Shown here: positions 6,098 to 13,764 of the stretch, in pieces
Position numbering within the stretch: the stretch's first letter is position 1
How the letters are laid out: each line of letters opens with the position of its first letter
Assembly (NCBI GenBank): GCA_003176035.1
Contig: PSRL01000042.1
Location: forward strand, 1 to 15,389
Reading direction: 5' to 3'
DNA: 15,389 nucleotides
Source: Verrucomicrobiota bacterium
GTDB lineage: Bacteria > Verrucomicrobiota > Verrucomicrobiia > Chthoniobacterales > Xiphinematobacteraceae
The notes under the pieces: generated by a model
What the model saw: the letters and a program-made list of their open reading frames with translations, nothing else
Told to the model about the DNA's origin: nothing
Databases searched by the model: none
Position numbers and translations under genes: made by a program

Positions 6098-6985
6098 ATG
6101 GCTTTTCCCTCTAAAAATATTTCCTCTGGAAATCAAATATTAGGTATTGACGATGAAGAGTTTTTCCACTCTGAACACGCCACGCAACTGAAGCAAGAGA
6201 TTTGCGAGATGGGCCGACGACTTTGGTTGCGGCAATACTGCGAAGCTAACGGTGGCAATCTTTCTTGTCGACTCGCAGAAGACCGTTTTCTCGTCACCCC
6301 CACGGGGGTCAGCAAGGGCTTTATGTCCCCTGAAATGCTATGCTTAGTAGATGGCCAAGGGAATCAAGTTCTTCCGGAATCAGGTCCGTGGCGACGCTCT
6401 ACGGAATTCTTCACGCACCTAGCTATTTACGAGGCGGTGCCCGGTGCGTTTTCTGTTTGCCATGCGCATCCTTGTCATGCCGGCGCTTTCGCTATCAAAC
6501 AGATGGAACCCCCGGGACGCTTAATTCCTGAGATGGAGATCTTTGTAGGACGGGTTCCTGTGGCAGCTTATGAAACCCCTGGCTCACCCGCCATTGCGGC
6601 TTCCATCGCACCCCTCGCTCCGAAACACCAGGCTATTCTCTTAGGACTTCATGGCCTCATTTGTTGGGGGACTTCCGTGGAAGATGCTTATTTTAAAGTT
6701 GAAATCACTGACACCTACTGCCGAACTCTCCTCTTAGCTCTTGCGCTCCCTGGAGGCGCAGCTATCCCTATCGAAAAAATGCAAGCCCTTCTTGACAGAA
6801 AAAAAGGGTTTGGCCTTCCGGATAGTCGCTTTGAATCATTGGCAGAAGCCTGCCGTGCCGATCCCTGGGAATGCTTGGCAGGCGGCAAAGAGCCCATAGC
6901 TAAAAAGAGTCAACTGCCTGATCTTGAGAGATTGATTGAAAAGATCGTAAAAAAAATTCTCTCAGAGGTCGCTAGGGAAAAATGA
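6098..6985 (+). CDS. Class II aldolase (fuculose-phosphate aldolase family) with microcompartment-type C-terminal helix
   Basis: This 295-residue protein has the AraD/FucA class II aldolase core: the phosphate-site loop NGGNLSCRL (51-59), TPTGVSKG (67-74), the presumed catalytic E103 in STEFFTHLAIYE, the zinc ligands H122 and H124 in VCHAHPCHAGA, and H185 in LGLHGLICWGTS. Such enzymes cleave sugar phosphates, for example fuculose- or rhamnulose-1-phosphate, to dihydroxyacetone phosphate and lactaldehyde. The core ends near residue 235. After a Gly/Lys/Pro linker comes an amphipathic helix, LERLIEKIVKKILSEVAR (276-293), with hydrophobic residues at i, i+3, i+4, i+7. This is the pattern of encapsulation peptides that target enzymes into bacterial microcompartments, and a tagged class II aldolase is known from planctomycete/verrucomicrobial loci. 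Shell genes are absent here, so targeting is inferred. The first 30 residues are a further extension. A 225-base gap separates it from mraZ, so it is probably not part of the dcw operon. Confidence 0.88.
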   Translation: MAFPSKNISSGNQILGIDDEEFFHSEHATQLKQEICEMGRRLWLRQYCEANGGNLSCRLAEDRFLVTPTGVSKGFMSPEMLCLVDGQGNQVLPESGPWRRSTEFFTHLAIYEAVPGAFSVCHAHPCHAGAFAIKQMEPPGRLIPEMEIFVGRVPVAAYETPGSPAIAASIAPLAPKHQAILLGLHGLICWGTSVEDAYFKVEITDTYCRTLLLALALPGGAAIPIEKMQALLDRKKGFGLPDSRFESLAEACRADPWECLAGGKEPIAKKSQLPDLERLIEKIVKKILSEVAREK

Positions 6986-7031
6986 AGGTAATACCCATTT
7001 ATTCCCTGGGAAAACACGGTTTTTTGCCTTC

Positions 7032-7045
7032 TGCAACCAGTTGCA
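7032..7045. promoter_or_regulatory. 14-base palindrome in the leader region before mraZ
   Basis: TGCAAC-CA-GTTGCA is a 6-bp dyad with a 2-base centre. It lies between a weak -35-like TTGCCT (7024-7029) and TAGATA (7047-7052), spaced 17 bases, so it would sit in the spacer of a possible promoter. This may be an operator, but a dyad of this length can occur by chance. Confidence 0.2.
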
Positions 7046-7142
7046 TTAGATACTAACTTCACTTTTCCCGGTTGCGGACAAATCGGGCCTCCTGCTTTCC
7101 TCAGATAGGCGGGGGGATTATTATTGACGTGGAGGGGGCAAA

Positions 7143-7167
7143 GTGGGAAAAAGTGGGGCATCGTGGA
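7143..7167 (+). promoter_or_regulatory. MraZ-type operator: three GTGG(G/A) direct repeats at 10-bp spacing
   Basis: GTGGG at 7143-7147, GTGGG at 7153-7157 and GTGGA at 7163-7167 are spaced exactly one helical turn apart. MraZ of other bacteria is known to bind TGGGN-type direct repeats separated by five bases upstream of its own gene and thereby control the dcw operon. A degenerate AGGGG one turn further upstream (7133-7137) may be a fourth box. A -10-like TAAGAT lies just downstream (7169-7174) without a good -35, so the boxes may overlap the promoter. Confidence 0.7.
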
Positions 7168-7210
7168 CTAAGATTACTCCCCCGCAACCCACTGGAATTC
7201 AACTGCATCC

Positions 7211-7672
7211 ATGCATATGCATGAGGAATCAAAGGCAAATATGGTGTATTCGGGCACTTTCGAGCGTTCGATGGATGCGAAGAATCGTTTGACGATTCCA
7301 GCCAAGTGGCTGTCCTCGTCAGGCGAAAATGAGTTTCAGAGTATTCCTAATCCTAAAAATGAATTTTTGATTTTAATGCCGCCCGAAGAATTCGCCGGCA
7401 TTGAAAAACGGATCGAGGCTATAAACCGAACGCCCATGGAAAAACGAAAGGCTATTCGTCAATTTTATGGCCTCGCTCAATCTATTTGCGCGGACAAACA
7501 GGGTCGGGTTCTCCTTCCGGAGGATCAATGTCGCAAAGTGAGTCTTTCCACAGACGTTGTTTTGGTGGGCAGCAAAAGTCGTTTTGAAATATGGGATCGG
7601 GCGCGCTGGCAGCAGACCCAAGAGGCTGATTTGGCTATTTACACAGAGGTCGCCGAGGAAATTGGCTTATGA
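7211..7672 (+). CDS. mraZ: Transcriptional regulator MraZ
   Basis: The protein of 153 residues has the tandem SpoVT-AbrB-like domains of MraZ, each with its DxxxR signature: MDAKNRLTIPAKWL near residues 21-34 and ADKQGRVLLP near 94-103. MraZ forms a ring-shaped oligomer that binds repeats upstream of its own gene and adjusts dcw expression; the repeats at 7143-7167 are the likely target. It is the first gene of the cluster, as usual. Two starts are possible. The ATG at 7211 is the longest. The ATG at 7241 (residue 11) is preceded five bases upstream by AAAGG and gives MVYSGTFERSMDAK, closer to the usual N-terminus, so it may be the true start. A 153-base gap separates it from rsmH, longer than between later genes. 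Confidence 0.95.
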   Translation: MHMHEESKANMVYSGTFERSMDAKNRLTIPAKWLSSSGENEFQSIPNPKNEFLILMPPEEFAGIEKRIEAINRTPMEKRKAIRQFYGLAQSICADKQGRVLLPEDQCRKVSLSTDVVLVGSKSRFEIWDRARWQQTQEADLAIYTEVAEEIGL

Positions 7673-7825
7673 GACGAGATTCCATGCGCGTTTTGCTCTG
7701 GCAGACGCCGGGCATTGGTCGAATTGGCTTCATTGCGAAGCGACCGGCGAGAACTTTCGGATTTCCGTCTTTCTTCGGTACTCCCGATAAACAGCCGCAA
7801 GGCCCCCTATTAGAACAAAACCCTT

Positions 7826-8794
7826 ATGAACCTCACCAACAACCTGCTTTTAGAATTGGAAGAACTTGACGACGAAAGTGCTGTGTATCACACCCCGGTT
7901 CTAGTCACTGATGTGATAAACTATCTGCGACCAGCGCCCGGAATGCTGATTTTGGATGGAACACTGGGTGGAGGCGGTCATAGCGAACGCTTCCTACAAT
8001 CCGGAGCTTCGGTTCTTGCCCTAGACCAAGATCCACACGCTATTGCCTATGCGAAGGCAAGGCTTGCGGCTTATGGCGAAAGGTTTTGTGCCATTCAGGC
8101 CAACTTTCGCCAAATTCAAAACGCACTGGACCCTCTCAATATCCAAAAATTGAGCGGCGCACTGCTCGACATTGGCGTTTCTTCGCGGCAGTTAGACAAC
8201 CCCGATCGAGGATTCGCGATCCTGAAGGATGGTCCTTTAGACATGCGGATGGACCCTTCTCTTCCTATTTCCGCAGCCGATATAGTAAACAAATACAGCC
8301 TCTCCGACCTCGCTCGTATTTTTCGGGAGTATGGACAAGAAGCACGTGCGCTCCATATTGCCTCTCGGATTGTAGCTTTGCGGGTTCGACGGCCTTTTTT
8401 GACGACATTTGATCTGGTTGCAGTAATCGAGTCTGTCGTTCCCAAACATGGACCTCGGCAGCCGGCAACGCGCGTTTTCCAAGCGCTCAGAATTGCGGTT
8501 AATGATGAACTGGGGGCGCTCGAAGATGGTTTGATTTCAATTTCCAAGCGTCTTGCACGCGGTGCCCGCTTTGCCGTGATCACTTTTCATTCTCTGGAAG
8601 ATAGAATGGTAAAATATTTCTTCCGCGACCATAGCAGGGAGTGGATCGACCGACCCGAATGGCCGGCGCCTCGTCCGAACCCGAATCGCATTTTCCGACT
8701 CCTGACGCCCCACCCTGTTGAAGCAAGCAGGGAAGAAATACAAAACAATCCTCGTGCCCGCAGTGCAAAACTCCGGGTCGCCGAGCGCCTTTAG
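7826..8794 (+). CDS. rsmH: 16S rRNA (cytosine-1402-N4)-methyltransferase RsmH
   Basis: This is a 322-residue protein of the RsmH/MraW family, which uses S-adenosylmethionine to methylate N4 of C1402 in 16S rRNA, at the ribosomal P site. Seen motifs, in order: YHTPVLVTDVINYL near the N-terminus, the SAM-binding loop LDGTLGGGGHSE (about residues 44-55), LALDQDPHA, GALLDIGVSSRQLD, the GPLDMRMD loop, RVFQALRIAVNDEL, VITFHSLEDRMVK, and the C-terminal NNPRARSAKLRVAER. Length is normal for the family and all signature blocks are intact. The ATG is chosen because an in-frame TAG lies shortly upstream and the conserved YHTPVL block follows after about 20 residues. It stands second in the cluster, the usual place. 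Confidence 0.97.
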   Translation: MNLTNNLLLELEELDDESAVYHTPVLVTDVINYLRPAPGMLILDGTLGGGGHSERFLQSGASVLALDQDPHAIAYAKARLAAYGERFCAIQANFRQIQNALDPLNIQKLSGALLDIGVSSRQLDNPDRGFAILKDGPLDMRMDPSLPISAADIVNKYSLSDLARIFREYGQEARALHIASRIVALRVRRPFLTTFDLVAVIESVVPKHGPRQPATRVFQALRIAVNDELGALEDGLISISKRLARGARFAVITFHSLEDRMVKYFFRDHSREWIDRPEWPAPRPNPNRIFRLLTPHPVEASREEIQNNPRARSAKLRVAERL

Positions 8795-8801
8795 CAGACT
8801 C

Positions 8802-9164
8802 ATGAATGCAAGAAAAAGCAGCAATCCCATAAAATCCGCCTCGATGGTAAAATGGGCTTTTATCGCTCTCCTTTTTGGGGCGGTTGGGCTTCAAATTGTG
8901 CATCTTAAAAATCAACAGTTCCAACTTGGACAAAAAATCCGGAGAGTGGAACAGGCCATTCGAGAAACACATGTTTCCAATCAGGTCCTCCTTGCCGATA
9001 TAGCCACCCTTTCGTCCCGATCGGCTATCCAAAAAAAATTAGCTTCACGGAACATCGTGATGGTACCTATTCAAGATCAGTTTATTGCGCGCCTCGACGC
9101 GCCGGAAGTTGAGAATGAGAGTGGGGTCCTTCGCACCGCTTCAAATGAAAGGTTTCGCCAGTGA
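8802..9164 (+). CDS. ftsL: FtsL-like small division membrane protein
   Basis: This 120-residue bitopic protein has a short basic cytoplasmic N-terminus, one membrane segment at about residues 16-34 (VKWAFIALLFGAVGLQIVHL) and then a helical, likely coiled-coil stretch (35-75) with Q, E and R. This layout, plus its place between rsmH and ftsI, is that of FtsL, which joins FtsQ and FtsB at the septum and helps recruit and activate FtsW and FtsI. FtsL sequences diverge greatly, so the call rests on layout and position more than on residues. The frame is open back to 8718 inside rsmH, but the ATG at 8802, seven bases after the rsmH stop, gives the sensible protein. Its TGA overlaps the GTG start of ftsI by four bases (GTGA). 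Confidence 0.8.
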   Translation: MNARKSSNPIKSASMVKWAFIALLFGAVGLQIVHLKNQQFQLGQKIRRVEQAIRETHVSNQVLLADIATLSSRSAIQKKLASRNIVMVPIQDQFIARLDAPEVENESGVLRTASNERFRQ

Positions 9165-10921
9165 GTCGGGGTCGAATGACCTTAGCATGTATCGGACTTT
9201 CCCTGATTATCAGCGGATATTCCATTCGTTTGATCTATCTTCAAGTTACCAAACACGATGAATTTACGGCTTTGGCGGCACAAAAGCACTCAATCCGTCA
9301 GGCAATTCACGCTCGACGCGGGCAAATTCTGGATGCAAACGGAGAAATTTTGGCAACGGACTTGCCTACTAAGACCGTGGTTGCTGACGGTTCCTTGATT
9401 AAAGACCCCACAAGTTTAGCAAAAACCGCCGCTCCCTTTCTGGAGATCTCCGCTGCGGAGCTGACTCAAAAATTCAGTACCAAACGCAAATATGTTGTCG
9501 TAAAAAGAAACCTTTCTGAAGAGCGTGCCACGGCTTTATCGAAGACCTTGCAAGCTCGGTCCTTGCGCGGTCTTTTCTTCGAACAGGACTCGCAGCGTAT
9601 TTATCCGAACGGCGAAATACTTTCACAAGTGTTAGGTTTTCTGGATCGGGAGGGTCGCGGGGTGCAAGGCCTGGAAGCTTCTATGGAAGCCTATCTCAAA
9701 GGCGAAAACGGATTCCGTCTCATCCAGCGCGATCGGACAGGCCGCGAAATAGTGATTTATCGCGGGCAGGAGCACCCGGCTCGCAATGGCACCAACGTGC
9801 AGCTCACCATTGATATGAACCTGCAATCGATGGTTGAAGGCGAGGTCAGCGCGGCATATCAGGAATTAAAGGCGGCCCATGTCGTGGCAATCATGATGCG
9901 GCCACAAACTGGCGAGATCCTGGCCATGGCCAGCCGACCCAGTTTTAATCCTAACAATCTGGCTGCTGCCTCCGAGCCGGATCAACTCAGAAACCATTCC
10001 ATTATGGATATGGTGGAACCCGGCTCCACCTTTAAGATCGTGGTCACTTCAGGTGTCTTAAATGAGAAATTGGTTCGGGCGGAATCATCTATATTTTGTG
10101 AGAATGGCCGTTTTGCCTATGGTGGAGCGGTTTTAAGAGATCACGGCTCCCACTACGGTTATCTCTCCGTTCACGACGTTTTGGTAAAGTCCTCTAACAT
10201 TGGCGTGGCGAAATTGGCCTTTTTATTAGGCGACCAACGGCTTTTCGATTATATTCGTCGGTTCGGATTCGGAGAGCGTACCGGAATCGAACTGCCCGGG
10301 GAAATCAGTGGCCTAGTACATCCTCCTTACCGTTGGAGCAGATTAAGTATCACTCGTATCCCTATGGGACATGAAATTGCGGTGACACCTCTTCAGCTGA
10401 CCGTCGCAATGAGCACCATCGCAAATGGTGGGAAGCTCATGGCGCCCCATATCATCAAAGCGCTCTTAGATGATTCCGGAAAAAAGCTCAGTGAAGTTTC
10501 TCCTAATATGGTACGACAAGTCATTTCATCCGAAACTGCAAAAACCATACGGGACGCCCTAGTGGATGTGGTGAGCCGACGCGGTTCGGCGGCGCTGGCT
10601 CAAGTGAACGGATTTAACGTCGCCGGAAAAACGGGAACCGCACAAAAGGTCAATCCCAAAGGAGGTTACTACGACAAAAAAAACATCGTGTCTTTTGTGG
10701 GATTTTTGCCCGCGGAAAACCCTCAGTTTGTCTGTTTGGTGATGGTGGACGACGCCAAGCTTCCACCCGGACGGGATTGGGGCGGTCTAGTCTCCGCCCC
10801 CATTTTCTCTCGTATCGCCGAAAAAGCTGCGCGTTACATGAATTTGACCCCTACAGCAAGAATCCCCCCTATGACCGCCTCACGCGAATCCGTCAGGGGC
10901 GAAAACCATTTAGTACGATGA
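9161..10921 (+). CDS. ftsI: Septal peptidoglycan transpeptidase FtsI (PBP3, class B PBP)
   Basis: This 586-residue class B penicillin-binding protein cross-links septal peptidoglycan in the periplasm. It has one N-terminal membrane anchor (about residues 7-27), the ARRGQILDANGEILA motif that opens the pedestal domain (51-65), and a transpeptidase domain with all three active-site motifs: STFK at 289-292 (nucleophile S289), SSN at 344-346 and KTGT at 490-493. No PASTA repeats follow, as in Gram-negative FtsI rather than the sporulation or Gram-positive type. The start is the GTG at 9161, translationally coupled to ftsL; an ATG at 9176 would shorten it by five residues. Its TGA overlaps the murE ATG (ATGA at 10918-10921). 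It acts with FtsW, whose gene would be expected further along the cluster. Confidence 0.96.
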   Translation: MSRGRMTLACIGLSLIISGYSIRLIYLQVTKHDEFTALAAQKHSIRQAIHARRGQILDANGEILATDLPTKTVVADGSLIKDPTSLAKTAAPFLEISAAELTQKFSTKRKYVVVKRNLSEERATALSKTLQARSLRGLFFEQDSQRIYPNGEILSQVLGFLDREGRGVQGLEASMEAYLKGENGFRLIQRDRTGREIVIYRGQEHPARNGTNVQLTIDMNLQSMVEGEVSAAYQELKAAHVVAIMMRPQTGEILAMASRPSFNPNNLAAASEPDQLRNHSIMDMVEPGSTFKIVVTSGVLNEKLVRAESSIFCENGRFAYGGAVLRDHGSHYGYLSVHDVLVKSSNIGVAKLAFLLGDQRLFDYIRRFGFGERTGIELPGEISGLVHPPYRWSRLSITRIPMGHEIAVTPLQLTVAMSTIANGGKLMAPHIIKALLDDSGKKLSEVSPNMVRQVISSETAKTIRDALVDVVSRRGSAALAQVNGFNVAGKTGTAQKVNPKGGYYDKKNIVSFVGFLPAENPQFVCLVMVDDAKLPPGRDWGGLVSAPIFSRIAEKAARYMNLTPTARIPPMTASRESVRGENHLVR

Positions 10922-12390
10922 AACTGAGTCAACTTCTCTCCTCCACACCCATTCAAGCTGTTTCGAGCAATTCCGACCCCGAGGTCACTTCCCTCGCATA
11001 TGACTCGCGACAGGTCACCTGTGGAGGCCTTTTTTTTGCTCTGGAAGGAGAAAAATCGGATGGCAACCGCTTTATCTCAAATGCTGTTGAAAACGGCGCC
11101 GTAGCTATTGTTTCGCAATCCAGGGAGCTAAAATCGCTGCTTCCTGTCGCCAAAGTTGAAAACGCTCGGATAGCGATGGCGGATATAGCCGCCGCATTCT
11201 ATTCACAACCTTCTCGTTCCCTAAAAGTGGCTGCCGTAACCGGGACGAATGGAAAAACTACGACCGCCTTCTTGATCCGGCACCTTTGTTCAAATGCTCG
11301 CCTCCCATGCGGCCTGATTGGCACTGTCCTCTATGACACTGGTTCAGGCATGCAAAAGGCGATTCGCACCACCCCGGAGGCTCCCGAGGTACAAGAAATG
11401 CTCGCACAAATGCGAGACAATGGCCTGCGCGCTTGCGTCTTGGAAGCCTCCAGCCATGCCAGCATTTCGCATCGTTTACATGCGATCGAATTTGACACGT
11501 TTGTTTTTACCAATCTCACACAGGATCATCTGGATTTTCACAGCACCTTCGATGCGTATTTCAATGCTAAAGCTGCATTTTTCGAACGGTTACCTGCGCA
11601 AACTAAGAATGCCAAAGCCATCATCAATACAGACGATCGCTATGGACATCTTCTAATGGAACGCCTTCGGGATCGCATCCCTGTTATTCGTTATGGGGTG
11701 GGCGCAAATGCGGACTTTCGTGCGTCGGACGTGCGTTTTAATTCCACAGGCACCACCTACCAACTCAAAGCCCGCAATAAAAGCTATTTTGTGCGTTTGC
11801 CGCTCATTGGTCTCTTTAATGTTTACAATTCTCTCGCCGCCTTGGCTACGGCTTCCTCGCTCGGGTTGGAACTGCGTGCCGCCGTAGCCGGGCTTGCTAC
11901 TTCCCCACAAGTTCCGGGACGTATGGAGCGGGTAGCCGTAAAACGGAGCTTTCAAGTTTTCGTAGATTACGCCCATACCGAGGATGCACTCCGAAACGCT
12001 CTTCATACCTTAAAACAGCTCAATCCTTCCCGACTCATCGTTGTTTTTGGATGCGGTGGCAACCGCGATCGTACTAAGCGCCCAGCAATGGCTCGCGCCG
12101 CCGAAGAATTAGCCGATTGGACCATTCTGACTTCAGACAATCCCCGCAAGGAAGACCCAGCGGCTATCATTGCCGACGCCACAAAGGGATTCAGCTATTC
12201 CCGTCATGAATCGATTATAGAGCGAGAGAATGCTATTCGACATGCCGTTGCGCTCGCCAAATCGGGAGATATTCTGCTCATTGCCGGGAAAGGACATGAA
12301 AAATATCAAGAGTTTGCCGACTCTCAAATTCCTTTCGATGATGTTGCCGTAGCCGCTCGTGTTATTGCGGAAAAACCTGTGGAAGCTTAA
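10918..12390 (+). CDS. murE: UDP-MurNAc-L-Ala-D-Glu:meso-diaminopimelate ligase MurE
   Basis: This 490-residue Mur ligase adds the third amino acid of the peptidoglycan stem peptide in the cytoplasm, using ATP. It has the N-terminal UDP-binding domain with LAYDSRQVTCGGLFFAL (26-42), the P-loop GTNGKTT (109-115), LEASSHA near 175-181, TNLTQDHLDFH (198-208), the presumed carbamylated Lys in FNAKAAFF (K218), and the C-terminal domain with PGRMERV and DYAHTEDAL. The specificity motif DNPR at 407-410, followed by KEDP, is that of enzymes using meso-diaminopimelate rather than lysine. The frame is open upstream to 10777, but the ATG at 10918, overlapping the ftsI stop by four bases, is the natural start and the usual N-terminus. 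The cell wall is thus predicted to be of diaminopimelate type. Confidence 0.97.
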   Translation: MKLSQLLSSTPIQAVSSNSDPEVTSLAYDSRQVTCGGLFFALEGEKSDGNRFISNAVENGAVAIVSQSRELKSLLPVAKVENARIAMADIAAAFYSQPSRSLKVAAVTGTNGKTTTAFLIRHLCSNARLPCGLIGTVLYDTGSGMQKAIRTTPEAPEVQEMLAQMRDNGLRACVLEASSHASISHRLHAIEFDTFVFTNLTQDHLDFHSTFDAYFNAKAAFFERLPAQTKNAKAIINTDDRYGHLLMERLRDRIPVIRYGVGANADFRASDVRFNSTGTTYQLKARNKSYFVRLPLIGLFNVYNSLAALATASSLGLELRAAVAGLATSPQVPGRMERVAVKRSFQVFVDYAHTEDALRNALHTLKQLNPSRLIVVFGCGGNRDRTKRPAMARAAEELADWTILTSDNPRKEDPAAIIADATKGFSYSRHESIIERENAIRHAVALAKSGDILLIAGKGHEKYQEFADSQIPFDDVAVAARVIAEKPVEA

Positions 12391-12391
12391 G

Positions 12392-13756
12392 ATGGACCTC
12401 TCTTCCATTCAAGAAATTGCCAACATGTGTGGGGGCACGCTCCTAAAAGGGAATCCCCACCGCACTGCCGGGCGCTTTTCCAAAGATACTCGCACACTGG
12501 AAGCCGGAGACGTCTATGTGGCTTTGCGTGGGGAACACTTTGATGGAAATCAGTTTTTGGCAGTGGCCGAAGCGCGTGGTGCGGTGGCTGCAATCATTGA
12601 CGATCCCTCCGTGATCTCGCCCCGTTCCCAACTCGCGATCATCAGCGTAGCCGACTCCTTACTTGCTTTACAGCAACTCGCCGCCGCCTGGCGAAAGCGG
12701 ATTTCTCCAAAAGTGGTGTGCATCACCGGCAGCACTGGCAAAACCACTACCAAAGACTTTACCGCCGCCGTCCTGGCAAGCCGCTATTCAGTTTCACAAA
12801 CTCAAGGCACCTATAACAATCATATCGGAGTTCCTCTCACAATCCTTCAAACTTCATCAGCCGACGAAACAGCTGTTTGGGAAATCGGGACGAATCACCC
12901 CGGTGAAATCCTGCCTTTGGCTCAACTTGTACTGCCGCGGATCGCAATCATCACCAACATCGGAGTCGCGCACATCGAACATTTCGGAGCACGCGAAGCC
13001 ATCGCAGAGGAAAAGGGAAATCTCATTCCTCAAATTTCTCCCGGCGGTCGGCTCATTCTTTCTTCAGACGATGATTTCTCCGAGCAATTTGCCTCGCGCT
13101 CCCCGGTGCCCACCATCTTGGTGGGCATGGATTCCGGATCAATAACCGCTTCCGATATTAAACTTCGCCTCGAAGGAACCGAATTTATTGCAACATCTTC
13201 GGGTGAAAATGTTCCGGTATTTCTGCCCGTGAGCGGTCGGCATATGGTAAAAAATGCGCTTTTTGCCTTAGCTGCCGGCATTGAACTCGGAGTGCCTCTT
13301 GCAGAGGGCGCGGCGGCGCTGAGTACCGCCACTTTAACCGGTGCACGTCTTCGCCTCATTGAGGTGCATGGCGTTCATTTCTTAGATGACAGTTATAACG
13401 CAAACCCGAAGTCCATGATAGCTGCCGTGGAAACTGCGGCTGAAATTCCTTGTAGAGGCCGCCGATTTGCCGTTTTGGGCGAAATGGGAGAACTAGGTCC
13501 TTACACACAAGATGGATACCATCAAGTCGGCCGCGCCACAGCGGCAGCCAGCTTTGATTTTCTCCTCGCTGTCGGAGAAAAAACTCACCCTCTGGCTGAA
13601 GCAGCAAAGGAATTACAAAATGTGCATCAGTTAGCCGATACTTCTGCCGCAGCAAAATTTTTACGCCATGTCACAAAACCGGGTGATTTGGTGCTGGTGA
13701 AAGGAAGTAAATCAGCGCAAATGGGGCGCGTAATCGAACAATTTAAAAGCCTTTAA
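12392..13756 (+). CDS. murF: UDP-MurNAc-tripeptide:D-Ala-D-Ala ligase MurF
   Basis: This 454-residue Mur ligase joins D-Ala-D-Ala to the UDP-MurNAc-tripeptide in the cytoplasm, giving the pentapeptide substrate of MraY. Seen in order: the N-terminal DTRTLEAGDVYVALRGEHFDGNQF block (from residue 32), the P-loop ITGSTGKTTTK (111-121), NNHIGVPLTIL, EIGTNHPGEI, TNIGVAHIEHFG, GRHMVKNALFALAAG, DDSYNANPKSM, VLGEMGELG and the C-terminal VKGSKSAQMGRVIE. These separate MurF from MurE and MurC. Its ATG begins one base after the murE stop (TAA-G-ATG), with GGAAG within the end of murE as ribosome-binding sequence. The frame extends 11 codons further upstream into murE, but the overlap is less likely. Confidence 0.97.
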   Translation: MDLSSIQEIANMCGGTLLKGNPHRTAGRFSKDTRTLEAGDVYVALRGEHFDGNQFLAVAEARGAVAAIIDDPSVISPRSQLAIISVADSLLALQQLAAAWRKRISPKVVCITGSTGKTTTKDFTAAVLASRYSVSQTQGTYNNHIGVPLTILQTSSADETAVWEIGTNHPGEILPLAQLVLPRIAIITNIGVAHIEHFGAREAIAEEKGNLIPQISPGGRLILSSDDDFSEQFASRSPVPTILVGMDSGSITASDIKLRLEGTEFIATSSGENVPVFLPVSGRHMVKNALFALAAGIELGVPLAEGAAALSTATLTGARLRLIEVHGVHFLDDSYNANPKSMIAAVETAAEIPCRGRRFAVLGEMGELGPYTQDGYHQVGRATAAASFDFLLAVGEKTHPLAEAAKELQNVHQLADTSAAAKFLRHVTKPGDLVLVKGSKSAQMGRVIEQFKSL

Positions 13757-13764
13757 GGAATACT

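Noticed and set aside
8116..8583. 155-codon minus-strand frame inside rsmH
   Set aside because: Ser/Arg-rich shadow of a fully conserved rsmH coding sequence.
8718..8801. N-terminal extension of the ftsL-like gene into rsmH
   Set aside because: It overlaps the conserved C-terminus of RsmH, and the ATG at 8802 gives a normal FtsL layout.
10777..10917. N-terminal extension of murE into ftsI
   Set aside because: The extra 47 residues are unlike MurE and overlap conserved ftsI sequence; the ATG at 10918 overlaps the ftsI stop in the coupled ATGA arrangement.
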